Shown here: piece by piece, positions 1-8,758 of the stretch | How the letters are laid out: every line of letters starts with the position of its first letter | How positions within the stretch are numbered: the stretch's first letter is position 1 | Source of the DNA: Zancudomyces culisetae | Taxonomy: Eukaryota > Kickxellomycota > Harpellomycetes > Harpellales > Legeriomycetaceae | DNA length: 17,003 nucleotides | Assembly: GCA_001969505.1 (NCBI GenBank) | Contig: LSSK01000192.1 | Coordinates: forward strand, 1-17,003 | Direction: 5' to 3' | The notes under the pieces: model-generated | Databases searched by the model: none | Told to the model about the DNA's origin: nothing | The model's input: only the letters and a program-made list of their open reading frames with translations | Program-made: the position numbers and the translations under genes

Positions 1-1140
1 CTAGTTAACATCAGGTTCTGTAAACGAATTATTCAAAACAACTCATTTTGGTCAATGTATGACACCAACTCTAATTGGGGCCAAAAAAAAGGTACAATAC
101 CCTCTATTAATCACTAACCAAACTATTAACCAGAACAGATACCAACGCACAATAGGCTTTATTGAATTTGTGTTTTAAAATCAGGTTTTGTCAGACCAAA
201 AGCATAGCGGGTTTACCTAGTAAATAGTGTGGGAATACTCGGCTAATTTTTGCTCTCTTGTTGAGCCTTTGCAGAAAAGTACACATCATTCAATAAAGTT
301 GAGGATTATTTTGGCCTATCAATAGATATTAAATTCTAGATTTAGTAGCTACAAACGGTATCGTATTGAAATAATCACATACTGATTCTTGAAAAGTCCT
401 TAATAAAAATCAGCCAGTTTGTTTTATTTCCTGTTTTTGTTTGCTTCCCCAATGTGCAAACTCAAATCAAAAACAGCTTGAAATTAGCAGCGATATCTGA
501 TATCTAGCTAAAGGGTTCCTAGTTTTTAATAGCTTTTAAATCGGTTCTGAGGTTGAAATATGAAGGGTAGGCGAACTATTTTTTTTTACTGCTACTGTTA
601 CTGAGTCCCACATGTATTTTGAAACATTCAGGTATTTTTTTATCTTTCAAACTCTTTCCTTTTCCCATACAAAGTAATTTCGCCATTTACATCAAAATAG
701 ATATAGACATTACTAATACCCATATGATGCTCTATCATTAGTAAGCTGACTATGCATTATATACAATTCAGGTAAATTTTGTGGGCTACTTTTGGTGCTC
801 CTGTACCTACTTGTTTACACAGTTTGTAGATGATGTTTGGTGGCACTACGAATTACATTTTTATGTCAATCCCAGTTCAATAAGCTTGTTCTTGTTTTGA
901 AAACAGCATAATCACTAGGTCGCAGGTTCGTATAATCTATTAATGTTATAATATAGCAGAGATATTCAGTTTTTTGGTGATAGCCACCGATGGTTGCTTT
1001 ATTTTTTGTAAATGTATATGTAAACACTAGTGAGTTTGGCATGGAATCGGAATTAATAAAAAAAGTATAAACTTATAATTGGTGGTATATCCAACCACCA
1101 TATCTTGAACTAAAATATAAAACATTAAAGACATAAAACA
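1..1140. other. Gap 3' of the MADS gene, no gene seen
   Basis: I see no convincing exon on either strand in this AT-rich stretch. It should contain the 3' UTR of the minus-strand MADS gene: TTTATT at 998-1003, which reads AATAAA on the minus strand, lies about 140 nt past that gene's stop and is a plausible poly(A) signal. A short piece at about 914-930 resembles the 3' part of a tRNA but has no partner half. The rest is unexplained. Confidence 0.5.
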
Positions 1141-2569
1141 TTAAAACATTTGGACCCAAGTGTTTTTTGCAGAACTTGATCTCGGGTTGCTTTTCCCATG
1201 AATTTCGAGTGTAGTTTGATCAACATGTAAAATTCCGTGTTGATTTCCCAAAACCTGATGACCGTTTGCTTCAGATTTAAGCGAAAATGATGTATTTACA
1301 TGTAGTGGCGTATCAATATTTCTTTGGTGCATACCCTGATGTATGGCATTAACTGAATTTGAACCACTTATGTTTATGTGACTTGTGTGGCTGCTTGCAC
1401 CACTTCCATCATTAATATCCCCACCACTGTTGCCGATACTACCACCAATATAACTACTATTACTGCTTATTTTGCTAATGTTACTGATATTGCTAATATT
1501 GCTAAGATTGCTAATATTGCTGGTGTTGCTGGTGTTGCAACAGCTATTTTTAGAGTTTATGCTGTCTGAAACAAGAGTAATCATGTTATCGTTATGGGTC
1601 TGCAATGTATTAATATTGTTTACCATCGAGTGCTGCGGCTCACTTCTATTATGATATGGATGGGTCATGTTGGATTCATTTTGGTATTCTTGATAGCTAC
1701 GCTTTCCCAAGGTTAGATCTTCTGTGTTGCCCATGGTAGTTAAATACTGATTTGTACCTATATTGCCCACTACATAGCGTGTATAACTGGAGTATCCGTT
1801 GTTGTTCTCCCTAGCTACCCCAAGCCCTAGGCTTGTAATATCACTAAAATTTTTTACAGCAGGTCCCGCGGTTGAGTCACAATAGAGATATTCATTTTTT
1901 ATGACCTCAGTAGAGTCAAGACAACTGTTACCATCATTACTTCCGCTGATGCTTCGATGAATAAGAGCCTTCCCTTCATCTGTAGATATCACTGGCTGGA
2001 GTTTTGGAGTGGAGAAGGTGTATATTAGCCCACTTTCAGATACTATTAGTAACAGTATTTGAGTTCCTGTGAGTTTACTAAGTTCATAAGCCTAAAAGGT
2101 ACATATATTTGTTAGACATTAGATGTGTCATTGTGGTGATATTTCACCGCACGAGGCATTTTTATTTACTTCAATCTTCACGAGAAATGGGTATTACTGC
2201 TTTCACAAACCTTGCTATGAAAACCAAATAACACTGAACCCACAATTCTAATATTGAGTATACAAATAGTAGTGATAATAGTGAGGAATGCCCTACTTTT
2301 TTCATTAGTCCTGCTTTTCTTTTTGAAAAGGTTATGTGCCTTCTACTCTTTTCCTCAATAAACTCGATTGTAATTTTTCTTCTTCTCACTTTTTTCTCAG
2401 CCTTGTCTTCTTGTACATTCAATGCCTGTGATGAGCTTCCAAAGTTATATGCTCCAGCAGAGTTGTCGCCGATATCATATTTGTATTCGCCATCAGGAGT
2501 CTTAAGTTCAGTATTTACATTTAAATCAAATTGGCCAGCAGTGCCAGAGTTTATACCCGATACGTCCAT
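1141..2569 (-). CDS. SRF/Mcm1-class (type I) MADS-box transcription factor
   Basis: Two exons, 2297-2569 and 1141-2091, are joined across a 205-nt GTAGGG...TTTTAG intron and give 406 residues. The MADS box covers about residues 62-118: RRRKITIEFIEEKSRRHITF, then FSKRKAGLMKK closing exon 1, then AYELSKLTGTQILLLIVSES opening exon 2. The following GLIYTFSTPK-LQPVIS-EGKALI matches the dimerisation extension of SRF/Mcm1 proteins rather than MEF2. Such proteins bind CArG boxes (CC(A/T)6GG) as nuclear dimers and recruit cofactors; in yeasts Mcm1 governs mating and cell-cycle genes. The C-terminal 270 or so residues are low-complexity, rich in Asn, Ser, Gly and Thr, with a Ser-Asn-Ile repeat. The first ATG, at 2569, is the only one available; the frame upstream of it lacks another. 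The donor GTAGGG is weaker than most here, but splicing restores the family sequence exactly. Target genes cannot be read from this window. Confidence 0.95.
1472..1543 (-). repeat. Nine-base tandem repeat coding for Ser-Asn-Ile units
   Basis: Eight consecutive 9-nt units (TTGCTAATA type on the + strand, with variants TTGCTGGTG, TTACTGATA and TTGCTAAGA) lie inside exon 2 of the MADS gene. Because the unit is a multiple of three, copy changes keep the frame and only lengthen or shorten the Asn/Ser/Ile-rich linker. Units differ by one to three bases, so the array is not freshly expanded. Confidence 0.85.
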
Positions 2570-4803
2570 TTTACTGATCTTTCCAATGTATAAACACTTG
2601 TTAATTAAAAACTTGTATCGGATTTCCAAAATTTTGCGCCCAGTTTATTGCTTAGCTTCTTATATTCAAATAGATAGTTCCCAATTGATCTTTTTTTTAA
2701 CTTTGTAGATTCTTGGGTCTAGCTATTTAAAGAATGGTATTTTGCTATAACATAGTTACCATGTGTTCTGAAATGCTATTTATATCAGTTCAGAAGACTA
2801 ATTTTGATCAATACGACAAAATTCAAGAAAATCTGATAAAATTATGCTATAGAAAAACGCAGTGTCGACCCTTAGCTAGCACCAAGGGATTTAGTGTTTG
2901 ACATTATTCTTGCCGCTACTGGAAACAGTTGCAGGGAGAACTTCCCAACCCTTTTAGCCCTTTGAATCAAACGGGATAATCAAATGTATTCTAAGTGGAA
3001 CAGGATCATTTACGCAAATTGAGCATTTTAAGGTTACCCCTTTTGGCTTGAAGCTGTACTTTTTTATCCGGTTTCCTTTTATTAGTATTACCATTTTGGG
3101 CTTCTAAATTCAAGCATGCTCTCTAATTACTGGCTAGTAAACAAAAAAAATAGAGATGTTTTAATGCAGTAGTTGATAATTCTACAGTATCAAGTTTACA
3201 TATTATCAGAGACTTAGGGGTGGATGTGCACTAGCTACCCTTGTCTTAGTGGAGAAAGTACCGGTAATACATATGGTGCAAACATCTGCACTTTAAACAT
3301 AATCGAGAGTTCCTTTGAATCAATTAAATAAATTTCTTATACCATCTTAGTTGGGAATAAAAACGGAGAAAGTGAGAAAATAAAATGCTTTGACGCCATG
3401 GTTAAGCTGTTGGGGAGAGGGTGTGATCACGAGATGCAGATATCCTACTTCTAGAACCAAAGTGGGTTGGCTCAAAAAAGAGGTAATGCAGTAGTTTACC
3501 TCTTTAAGGCATGATTGGTGTAAATATCTAAAACGACACGACCCTTTCGTTTTTATTTTTATTTTTACCTTCTTGTTCATCCACTCCATTTTAACTTTGA
3601 AAGAGTGAGAAATGAAACTGAGTTATAAAAAAAAGTTTAATTACGCAGTATTATACTTCTTGCTATTCTCACAAAAATTGAGTTGACACTATTCTGCTGC
3701 ATTCTATTGTAGCAACGTTTCAAAGTTAGATACAGGTATTAAAATTTGGTGTTTGGTCAAGCATTCGTGTGCATAGTGCTTTTGCTGATACTCTGGTATC
3801 TTATAAAGAGAAATGTTGATGTTTTTCATTTCTTTTTATCTCGAAATTGTACTCACTTAAAAACTCTGGTATAATATCTCCATCGATAATGCATCTGCTG
3901 TTCTAAGCATTCAGAAAAAACATTTTCCTCCGAATATGGGCTCTTATGATATCACGCATATCCGTGCTTTCTCCCCCAAAAAATCGCCACCACAAACACA
4001 CAACAGTTAACTAAACAAGTGCAACATCAAATTACACGATCTGAGTTGTTTATTTCATTGGTAGTGATGTGTCATACACGCGCAGAGAAAATTTTGGGGG
4101 TCGGGCGGTTTTTAATTTTTTTTTTTTGAACATTCTGCAATACATTTCCTAAATGCTTTAAGCAGTTTTACTTCACCTAGCGAAAAGCAATAGAGCACTG
4201 GGGGCGTTTATCCTCGTTTATGTGATGTAGCCTAAAGGGGTTTGGAAAGGAGTGGCACGAATATCGGGAGGGCAAGTAAAAAATGTGTACTGAAGCACTT
4301 TTAAAAGATACAGATGTACATTTCCTTATTATTGAAGTAATGCATGTATCTGGTTCAGCTGGCTACCATATGTCTCTATTTCAGGTTATACACGGTTATT
4401 GCTGAAGTAGGTTGAATCAACAGGGACTAGTCAAACTCATTCTGTACCGTGGGAATACTACCTAAAAAGTCACCCCTTTTCCCTTTCAAATGGAGCACAA
4501 AACATGTTTTAGAAAAAAGAGCATGAACGTTAATCCAACTTTAACTGGAAGGGAAATCAGTTTGAGACGAGTATATGGCTCAAAACAGTGTGGTTTTCTG
4601 CTAATTCGGATGCAAGAAAAAAAATCTATTTCCGTTGCAACTCGGACGTTGAGAGGAATAATTCATTCTTTTATATATAAAAAAAGTTGGAGAAAAAATA
4701 CCATATAAGCATGTAAACAATGTTTTATTACTATCGAGAAACCTGAATGTACTGTTTTGTAAGGCTAACATAACAAATGGATGGCAAAGGTAAATAATTG
4801 AAG
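2570..4803. other. 2.2-kb stretch between MADS start and DENR stop; no convincing gene
   Basis: This is the longest gene-free piece of the window, in an otherwise compact region. It must hold the promoter and 5' UTR of the MADS gene and the 3' end of DENR; TTTATT at 4724-4729 (AATAAA on the minus strand) is about 75 nt past the DENR stop. Open frames without recognisable similarity are present: 3347-3589 minus (80 residues from ATG), 4283-4405 plus (40 residues from ATG) and 4490-4708 plus (72 residues from ATG). A 10-bp perfect hairpin sits at 3477-3505 and a T run at about 4119-4130. I did not find a perfect CArG box. Confidence 0.5.
3477..3505. repeat. Perfect 10-bp inverted repeat with 9-nt loop
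   Basis: AAAGAGGTAA at 3477-3486 pairs with TTACCTCTTT at 3496-3505 around the loop TGCAGTAGT. It lies about 0.9 kb upstream of the MADS start codon and inside an unassigned minus-strand open frame. No function is evident. Confidence 0.7.
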
Positions 4804-6053
4804 CTATGTCTTTTTTTTTGTTTTCTTTTCTTCAACAATCACATAGTTGTCGTGCGGGATCTAGTTAATAGTAAATTATTTTTGTCAGAAAACATAAGTG
4901 AATCAAACGCCAAATAAATATACGAGGAGTATTACCTGAGGATAGCTTTTTTCCAAAATTGCACGGACTTCGTCGACAAAGTCGCCCTGCACAGTAATTT
5001 CTTCCAGTCCAAGAACGTTTTTTCCAACAGAACTTCCACACGCAAAGTGTCCCGAAAAGGTTTTGGCAGTTTTTTTGAGATCAATTTCTATCATGAAAGT
5101 GTATTTTAGTCTTATTTCCCCAAAAATATGATTAGAGAGTAGGGCGATAGAAGGTATGATGAAGATGCTTACCAAAAACCTCCAATCCGGATACAACGGT
5201 AACAAACTTTCTCTTATTTCTGTCAATCCTCTTAATAGTTATTTTTGAGGACTATGTAATGGATGTCAAATTCAAGTAGGTATGAGCGTTGTTCGTATGT
5301 TTTCATAATATTTACGACTCTCTAGCTAGCGCAAAAAAACAACTAAAACAGCACATAAACAATAAAGATTTTACCATCTTTTTTCCATGCTCGCGCTCGG
5401 CTCTTGCTTCTTCCTTTGTTATAGCTATTTTGTAATATTTAAGGCGTTGGAATTACACCTCACCACTAACCACAAAAAAAAATATTCGCGGATAAAAGTA
5501 AAATCAAATTTCTCATACCTTTCTGCAGCTTCATTTCCTCTTTTGCAACTTTTTCTGCAGCCTTTTCGTTCACTGATAATTGTTGTAACTTCTCGGCAAT
5601 TGCTTTATTGTTCATGTATAAGTATTATGTTAATTATACGGTTTTCACAAAACATTATAAGGAAAAGTGCATGGATACCATAAAAAAAGGAGTAAAACAA
5701 AGCAAAAACAAAGAGGGTACCTTCTTGGCCATACAATTCGTTATGCATGTCCCTGTAGTTTGTTTCCAACCATTTTTCGCACTTGTTTCTAGCTGTACCA
5801 AATTCGCAGTACTATTGGCATTTTTTTTTTACTTGAATGAGCGTTTTTAGTAAAAATAAAGCATGTAATATGTGATATGAATTGCGTTCTAATCCAATGC
5901 AATATAGCTAGATTACCTCTGGAGGGAATCCACAAACTAATTTTTAGAAAAATAAAATAGTAATTAGTTTTTGTATGTATATTAGGATTACTTTGTTCGT
6001 TTCTTACCTCCGCAGTACAAGATTTTTGAATGGATAGTTGGCTGGTCTGTCAT
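4804..6053 (-). CDS. TMA22: Density-regulated protein DENR / Tma22 (SUI1-domain translation factor)
   Basis: Eight exons: 6008-6053, 5917-5936, 5721-5811, 5519-5602, 5375-5424, 5173-5251, 4936-5087 and 4804-4860, giving 192 residues (human DENR has 198). The N-terminal zinc-binding region shows ILYCGVCGFPPEYCEFG with four cysteines at 14, 17, 24 and 33, the DENR spacing C-x2-C-x6-C-x8-C. A charged linker follows (about 53-97), then the SUI1 domain from about 99 to 175: KITIKRIDRNKRKFVTVVSG, then GLEVFEIDLKK, HFACGSSV and ITVQGDFVDEV. DENR pairs with MCT-1 (Tma20) on the 40S subunit; the complex removes deacylated tRNA and mRNA after termination and supports re-initiation. All seven introns are 71-123 nt. 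Exon 2 is only 20 nt, yet the join CG-VCGFPPE-YCEFG is exactly the family sequence. The gene diverges from NAA38. Confidence 0.95.
5917..5936 (-). other. 20-nt microexon of the DENR gene
   Basis: This exon supplies the last two bases of a Val codon plus Cys-Gly-Phe-Pro-Pro-Glu. It is bounded by AG at 5937-5938 and the donor GTAATC from 5916 downward (minus strand). Without it the zinc-binding cysteine motif of DENR would lose its second cysteine. Confidence 0.9.
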
Positions 6054-6384
6054 TTTTGTTATTGAGAAATCTTTAAGTATAAAACAAAAGCAAAATAAAA
6101 AATTTCAACTCCCCAAATAAAATACATTTCAATTTTTTCCATAAAACTTTGATTTAACTTGTGGCTATTTCCTTCACCAATATGCTTTTTTCTTTTCTTT
6201 TCTTTTTTGGAGGGGCTGAAGTATTGATAAATCCAACTTTGCTTGAAACAGTATTGAAACCTTGTTTAGCTACCCACAGTGACCGATACAGGAAATTTTA
6301 CTTTGTTATTACAGAGACCAGAAGACAAATCTAGATTCGGAATCTACTCTCACATTGATTCTTTCGATCCAAACAATTTCAGTA
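6054..6384. promoter_or_regulatory. Shared upstream region of the divergent DENR and NAA38 genes
   Basis: There are 331 nt between the two start codons, so both promoters must fit here or overlap the genes. It contains a pyrimidine-rich run near 6186-6210. An acceptor-like TTTGTTATTACAG ends at 6314 and another, TTTCAG, ends at 6382, two bases before the NAA38 ATG; either could belong to a 5' UTR intron of NAA38. No clear TATA box was assigned. Confidence 0.4.
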
Positions 6385-6858
6385 ATGATGGAAATAAAAA
6401 TGAACATTGACAATGAAAAACCATTTCCGGAAGAATTGCGGGGTGAAATGAGAAAAAAATTAGAGGAATATATCAACAAAAGAGCAAAAATAATTGTGAC
6501 TGACGGGAGAGTATTTGTTGGAAATTTTATCTGTATAGATAATATGCAAAATATTGTGTTGTCACAGACGACAGAAATACGAAACGGTAAGCCATATTAG
6601 TATCCATACATATATATGTTATAATGGGACGTAAAGGCATGGGTGGAATATGTATCTACAGTGCTGCCTATTCCCCGTTATTTCCGATACGAGATCGATG
6701 CGAAAAATTGTTAGAAAGTCCAAACAATTAATGCTAACATTTGATTGCTTGTTTGTATTCTATATAATGATCCAGAGAACAGCAGAAATGTGGGAACAGT
6801 GCTTGTCCCTGGTAGGCATATGTCTAAATTTTTTATCGAAGGCAATCTTTACATGTAG
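6385..6858 (+). CDS. NAA38: NAA38 / LSMD1, Sm-like auxiliary subunit of the NatC N-acetyltransferase
   Basis: Two exons, 6385-6586 and 6776-6858, separated by a 189-nt intron (GTAAGC...CCAG), give 94 residues. The Sm-like fold is clear: RKKLEEYINKRAKIIVTDGR is helix 1 plus strands 1 and 2 with the Sm1 signature, then VFVGNFICIDNMQNIVLSQT (strands 2-4), then RNVGTVLVPGRHM, equal to the VPG-HI ending of Sm2 in human NAA38. NAA38 (Mak31) associates with the NAA30 catalytic and NAA35 scaffold subunits, which acetylate nascent proteins beginning Met-Leu, Met-Ile, Met-Phe and similar. ATGs at 6385, 6388 and 6400 are all possible; the first is taken. Exon 2 could also splice at a GTAGGC inside VPG|RHM, but reading through gives the conserved ending. 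The reader could confuse it with Lsm8 or Lsm1, which lack this ending. AATAAA at 7195-7200 may be its poly(A) signal. Confidence 0.85.
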
Positions 6859-7250
6859 AAGGGGACCATGTACCAGTTAGAACATTATATTCCTGGCCTG
6901 CTTTTGAAGTGTACTCTACTTTTGTTATCATTTATTTCTTTCGAGCACTCAAAAGGTGTCAAAATACGGGGTTTATTTTCCAGAGCCTGTAACACATCAA
7001 CAAGCAGACAATAAGCAACATCCCCTGGTGAGCCCTTGGTGCGAAATTTGCAAAAAGGACGCTGGGCTGCAACTAGCCTCCTTTGAACAGAGTTTCGAGC
7101 TTTTTATTGTTTGGGGACAATTTTTAAGCCAGGTTGATAAACTTTTATATAAGAATTTTTATTTCTCTTTTTACTAACAAACAATCGTAGCCACAATAAA
7201 GTATATATTTAGCTATTTATAAATACCAATGCAAACTAGGTATAAAGTTA
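6859..7250. other. Convergent 3' region between NAA38 and NDUFA2
   Basis: This holds the 3' UTRs of two converging genes. AATAAA at 7195-7200 on the plus strand and TTTATT at 7158-7163 (AATAAA on the minus strand) cross each other, suggesting overlapping transcript ends. A 222-nt plus-strand open frame (6956-7177) has no ATG at its start. Within it, 6984-7022 is flanked by a good acceptor (TTTTCCAG) and donor (GTGAGC) and would join in frame to the cryptic donor in NAA38 exon 2, so an alternative NAA38 end is conceivable but unsupported by similarity. Confidence 0.5.
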
Positions 7251-7872
7251 TTAAGCGATATGCTTTGCAGAGTCAGAAACCAATTCGTTAAACTTTGAGC
7301 TAACTTCAGTTTCGGGCAAACCATCAACGACTATTTTCTTTTCGACTCCCTTATCTATAGCGTAGAACACAAAGTAGACGATGTGTTTTTAGATTAAATT
7401 TTATTCAAGCAAAAAAAAAAGGATCTGCTTTATACAGAAAAATCCAAATATGTATTGTATGATTAGTTAAATTTCAGAACGCAAAGAAAAAACCAAAATA
7501 TAACGAAAAAACTTACCAAAGCGGGCTATAACTCGTGATTCCACTTCTGAGGCCTCTCTAATCAGGATTGGGACCTTTGGGTTCGCAGTTTTAATATCGT
7601 TGTATTTGTTTACAATGAATGATCTATAGTGGAAGATGTATTTTACCAGGTTAATATAAACCCACAAACAGTATGTTGGCAGTATGAGGAGTATGGGATA
7701 AACAAAAGCGAAATTTTTGAAAATAGCTTTTAATGTCAATTTGGATGAAAACCCATCATTATGAGGAGAAATGAATGAGAGAACAAAACAAGACTGACCT
7801 GAGACCCTGACTGGTTGTGGATTTTGACAGATGGACTCTGATTTCTTTAATACTCTTACTGAATGCGTTCAT
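7251..7872 (-). CDS. NDUFA2: NADH:ubiquinone oxidoreductase B8 subunit (NDUFA2)
   Basis: Three exons, 7799-7872, 7517-7623 and 7251-7354, give 94 residues (human NDUFA2 has 99). The sequence follows the family throughout: KEIRVHLSKSTTSQGLRSFI, then VNKYNDIKTANPKVPILIRE, then ASEVESRVIARFDKGVEKKI, and a closing VVDGLPETEVSSKFNELV. The family has a thioredoxin-like fold and sits in the matrix arm of mitochondrial complex I as an accessory subunit; this protein, like its homologues, has no obvious cleavable presequence. The first intron uses the less common donor GTCAGT; the second uses GTAAGT. The next gene on the same strand also encodes a probable complex I subunit. Start codon 7872 matches the family's N-terminal length. 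Confidence 0.93.
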
Positions 7873-8758
7873 CTTTTCCGTTGATTATTCGTAAATGATC
7901 TTTTATTCTTGTTTGGTGTTGCAGCCGAAAATTAGAACAGATAGAACATGGAAAAAAATTGTGGATAAAACAAATTCACAAATGGTGAACCCATAAAGCA
8001 AATTTGTCATTGGGGCTCAGATAATTGAAAAACCTCGCTTAGTAAAGTCCAAGCAACATTTATCGCATCTTGATAAATCAGGAAAAATTTTTCAAATCCA
8101 GCAAATGAAGTGGCTGGAAAAGCTAGCTTACAGGTATGCGTGGGAGATATGTTTATGTTGCTGCGAGAAAACTTCACCCTAACCAGGAGTTGGGGGATGG
8201 GTGAAGACATCCCACAAAGAGCAAGATAAAAACAATATTTATGTGTATGTAACTATTTTGCTTACACTGCAGACTATTGTATGGTGTATTTTATGTGTGT
8301 TATTCGTTGTGAGCCCATATGTGTCAGTATTCAGACGTTAAAATAACAAAGTGCTTAAATACACCTCACTCAAACCAACAATCGATGTCAGAAAAAAGTA
8401 GGTTCCAGTGGGACAACTTTGCGAATAGTGACCCAAGGTACATAGGTGTGTCAACTCACAGACACTATCTGTGTGGCGATAAGCACAATACTGCCAAAGT
8501 TGAGCTACTTTCTACAAGCAGAACGTTCAGCCTAAAAACCCGGGACTTGCAAGAGCAAAAATGGTGAGCTACAAGGCTCAGAAAATGAGTATTCAATGCG
8601 TTGTGAACAAAGAGTTTTTTTCTTGAAAAAGAAATGTGAATTTTAATTCAATAAGAGCTATAGGATGTGGTATGAATATTCCAACTAGTAATTTATTTTT
8701 AAAAAAAGGAAAATCCTCACTATAAGGATGTAAAGAAAGCGGTCAAAGATGCATTCCA
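7873..8758. other. 886-nt gap between two complex I genes, with unassigned open frames
   Basis: It must hold the NDUFA2 promoter and the 3' UTR of the next gene; TTTATT at 8692-8697 is a plausible minus-strand AATAAA. Two ATG-started frames remain unexplained: 8007-8210 minus (67 residues) and 8319-8567 plus (82 residues). A further plus-strand frame with no ATG of its own runs to a TAA at about 8229 and includes GDMFMLLRENF. The stretch 8390-8580 is visibly less AT-rich than its surroundings. I recognise no family and see no snRNA or tRNA signature. Confidence 0.4.

Noticed and set aside
905-940. tRNA 3' half suggested by TAATCACTAGGTCGCAGGTTCG
   Set aside because: It resembles a variable loop plus the start of a T-arm, but the T-stem does not close and no 5' half is found upstream. 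Chance or a degraded fragment.
1378-1654. Plus-strand open frames rich in Thr, Ile and Leu opposite the MADS gene
   Set aside because: They are shadows of the 9-nt repeat in the MADS exon; repeats of this type leave several frames open.
3162-3496. 13-nt direct repeat TAATGCAGTAGTT at 3162-3174 and 3484-3496
   Set aside because: A repeat of this length is expected about once or more by chance in 17 kb of AT-rich DNA, and the flanks do not match.
4700-4710. CArG-like site CCATATAAGC that might autoregulate the MADS gene
   Set aside because: It has one mismatch to CC(A/T)6GG and lies just past the DENR stop codon, over 2 kb from the MADS start.
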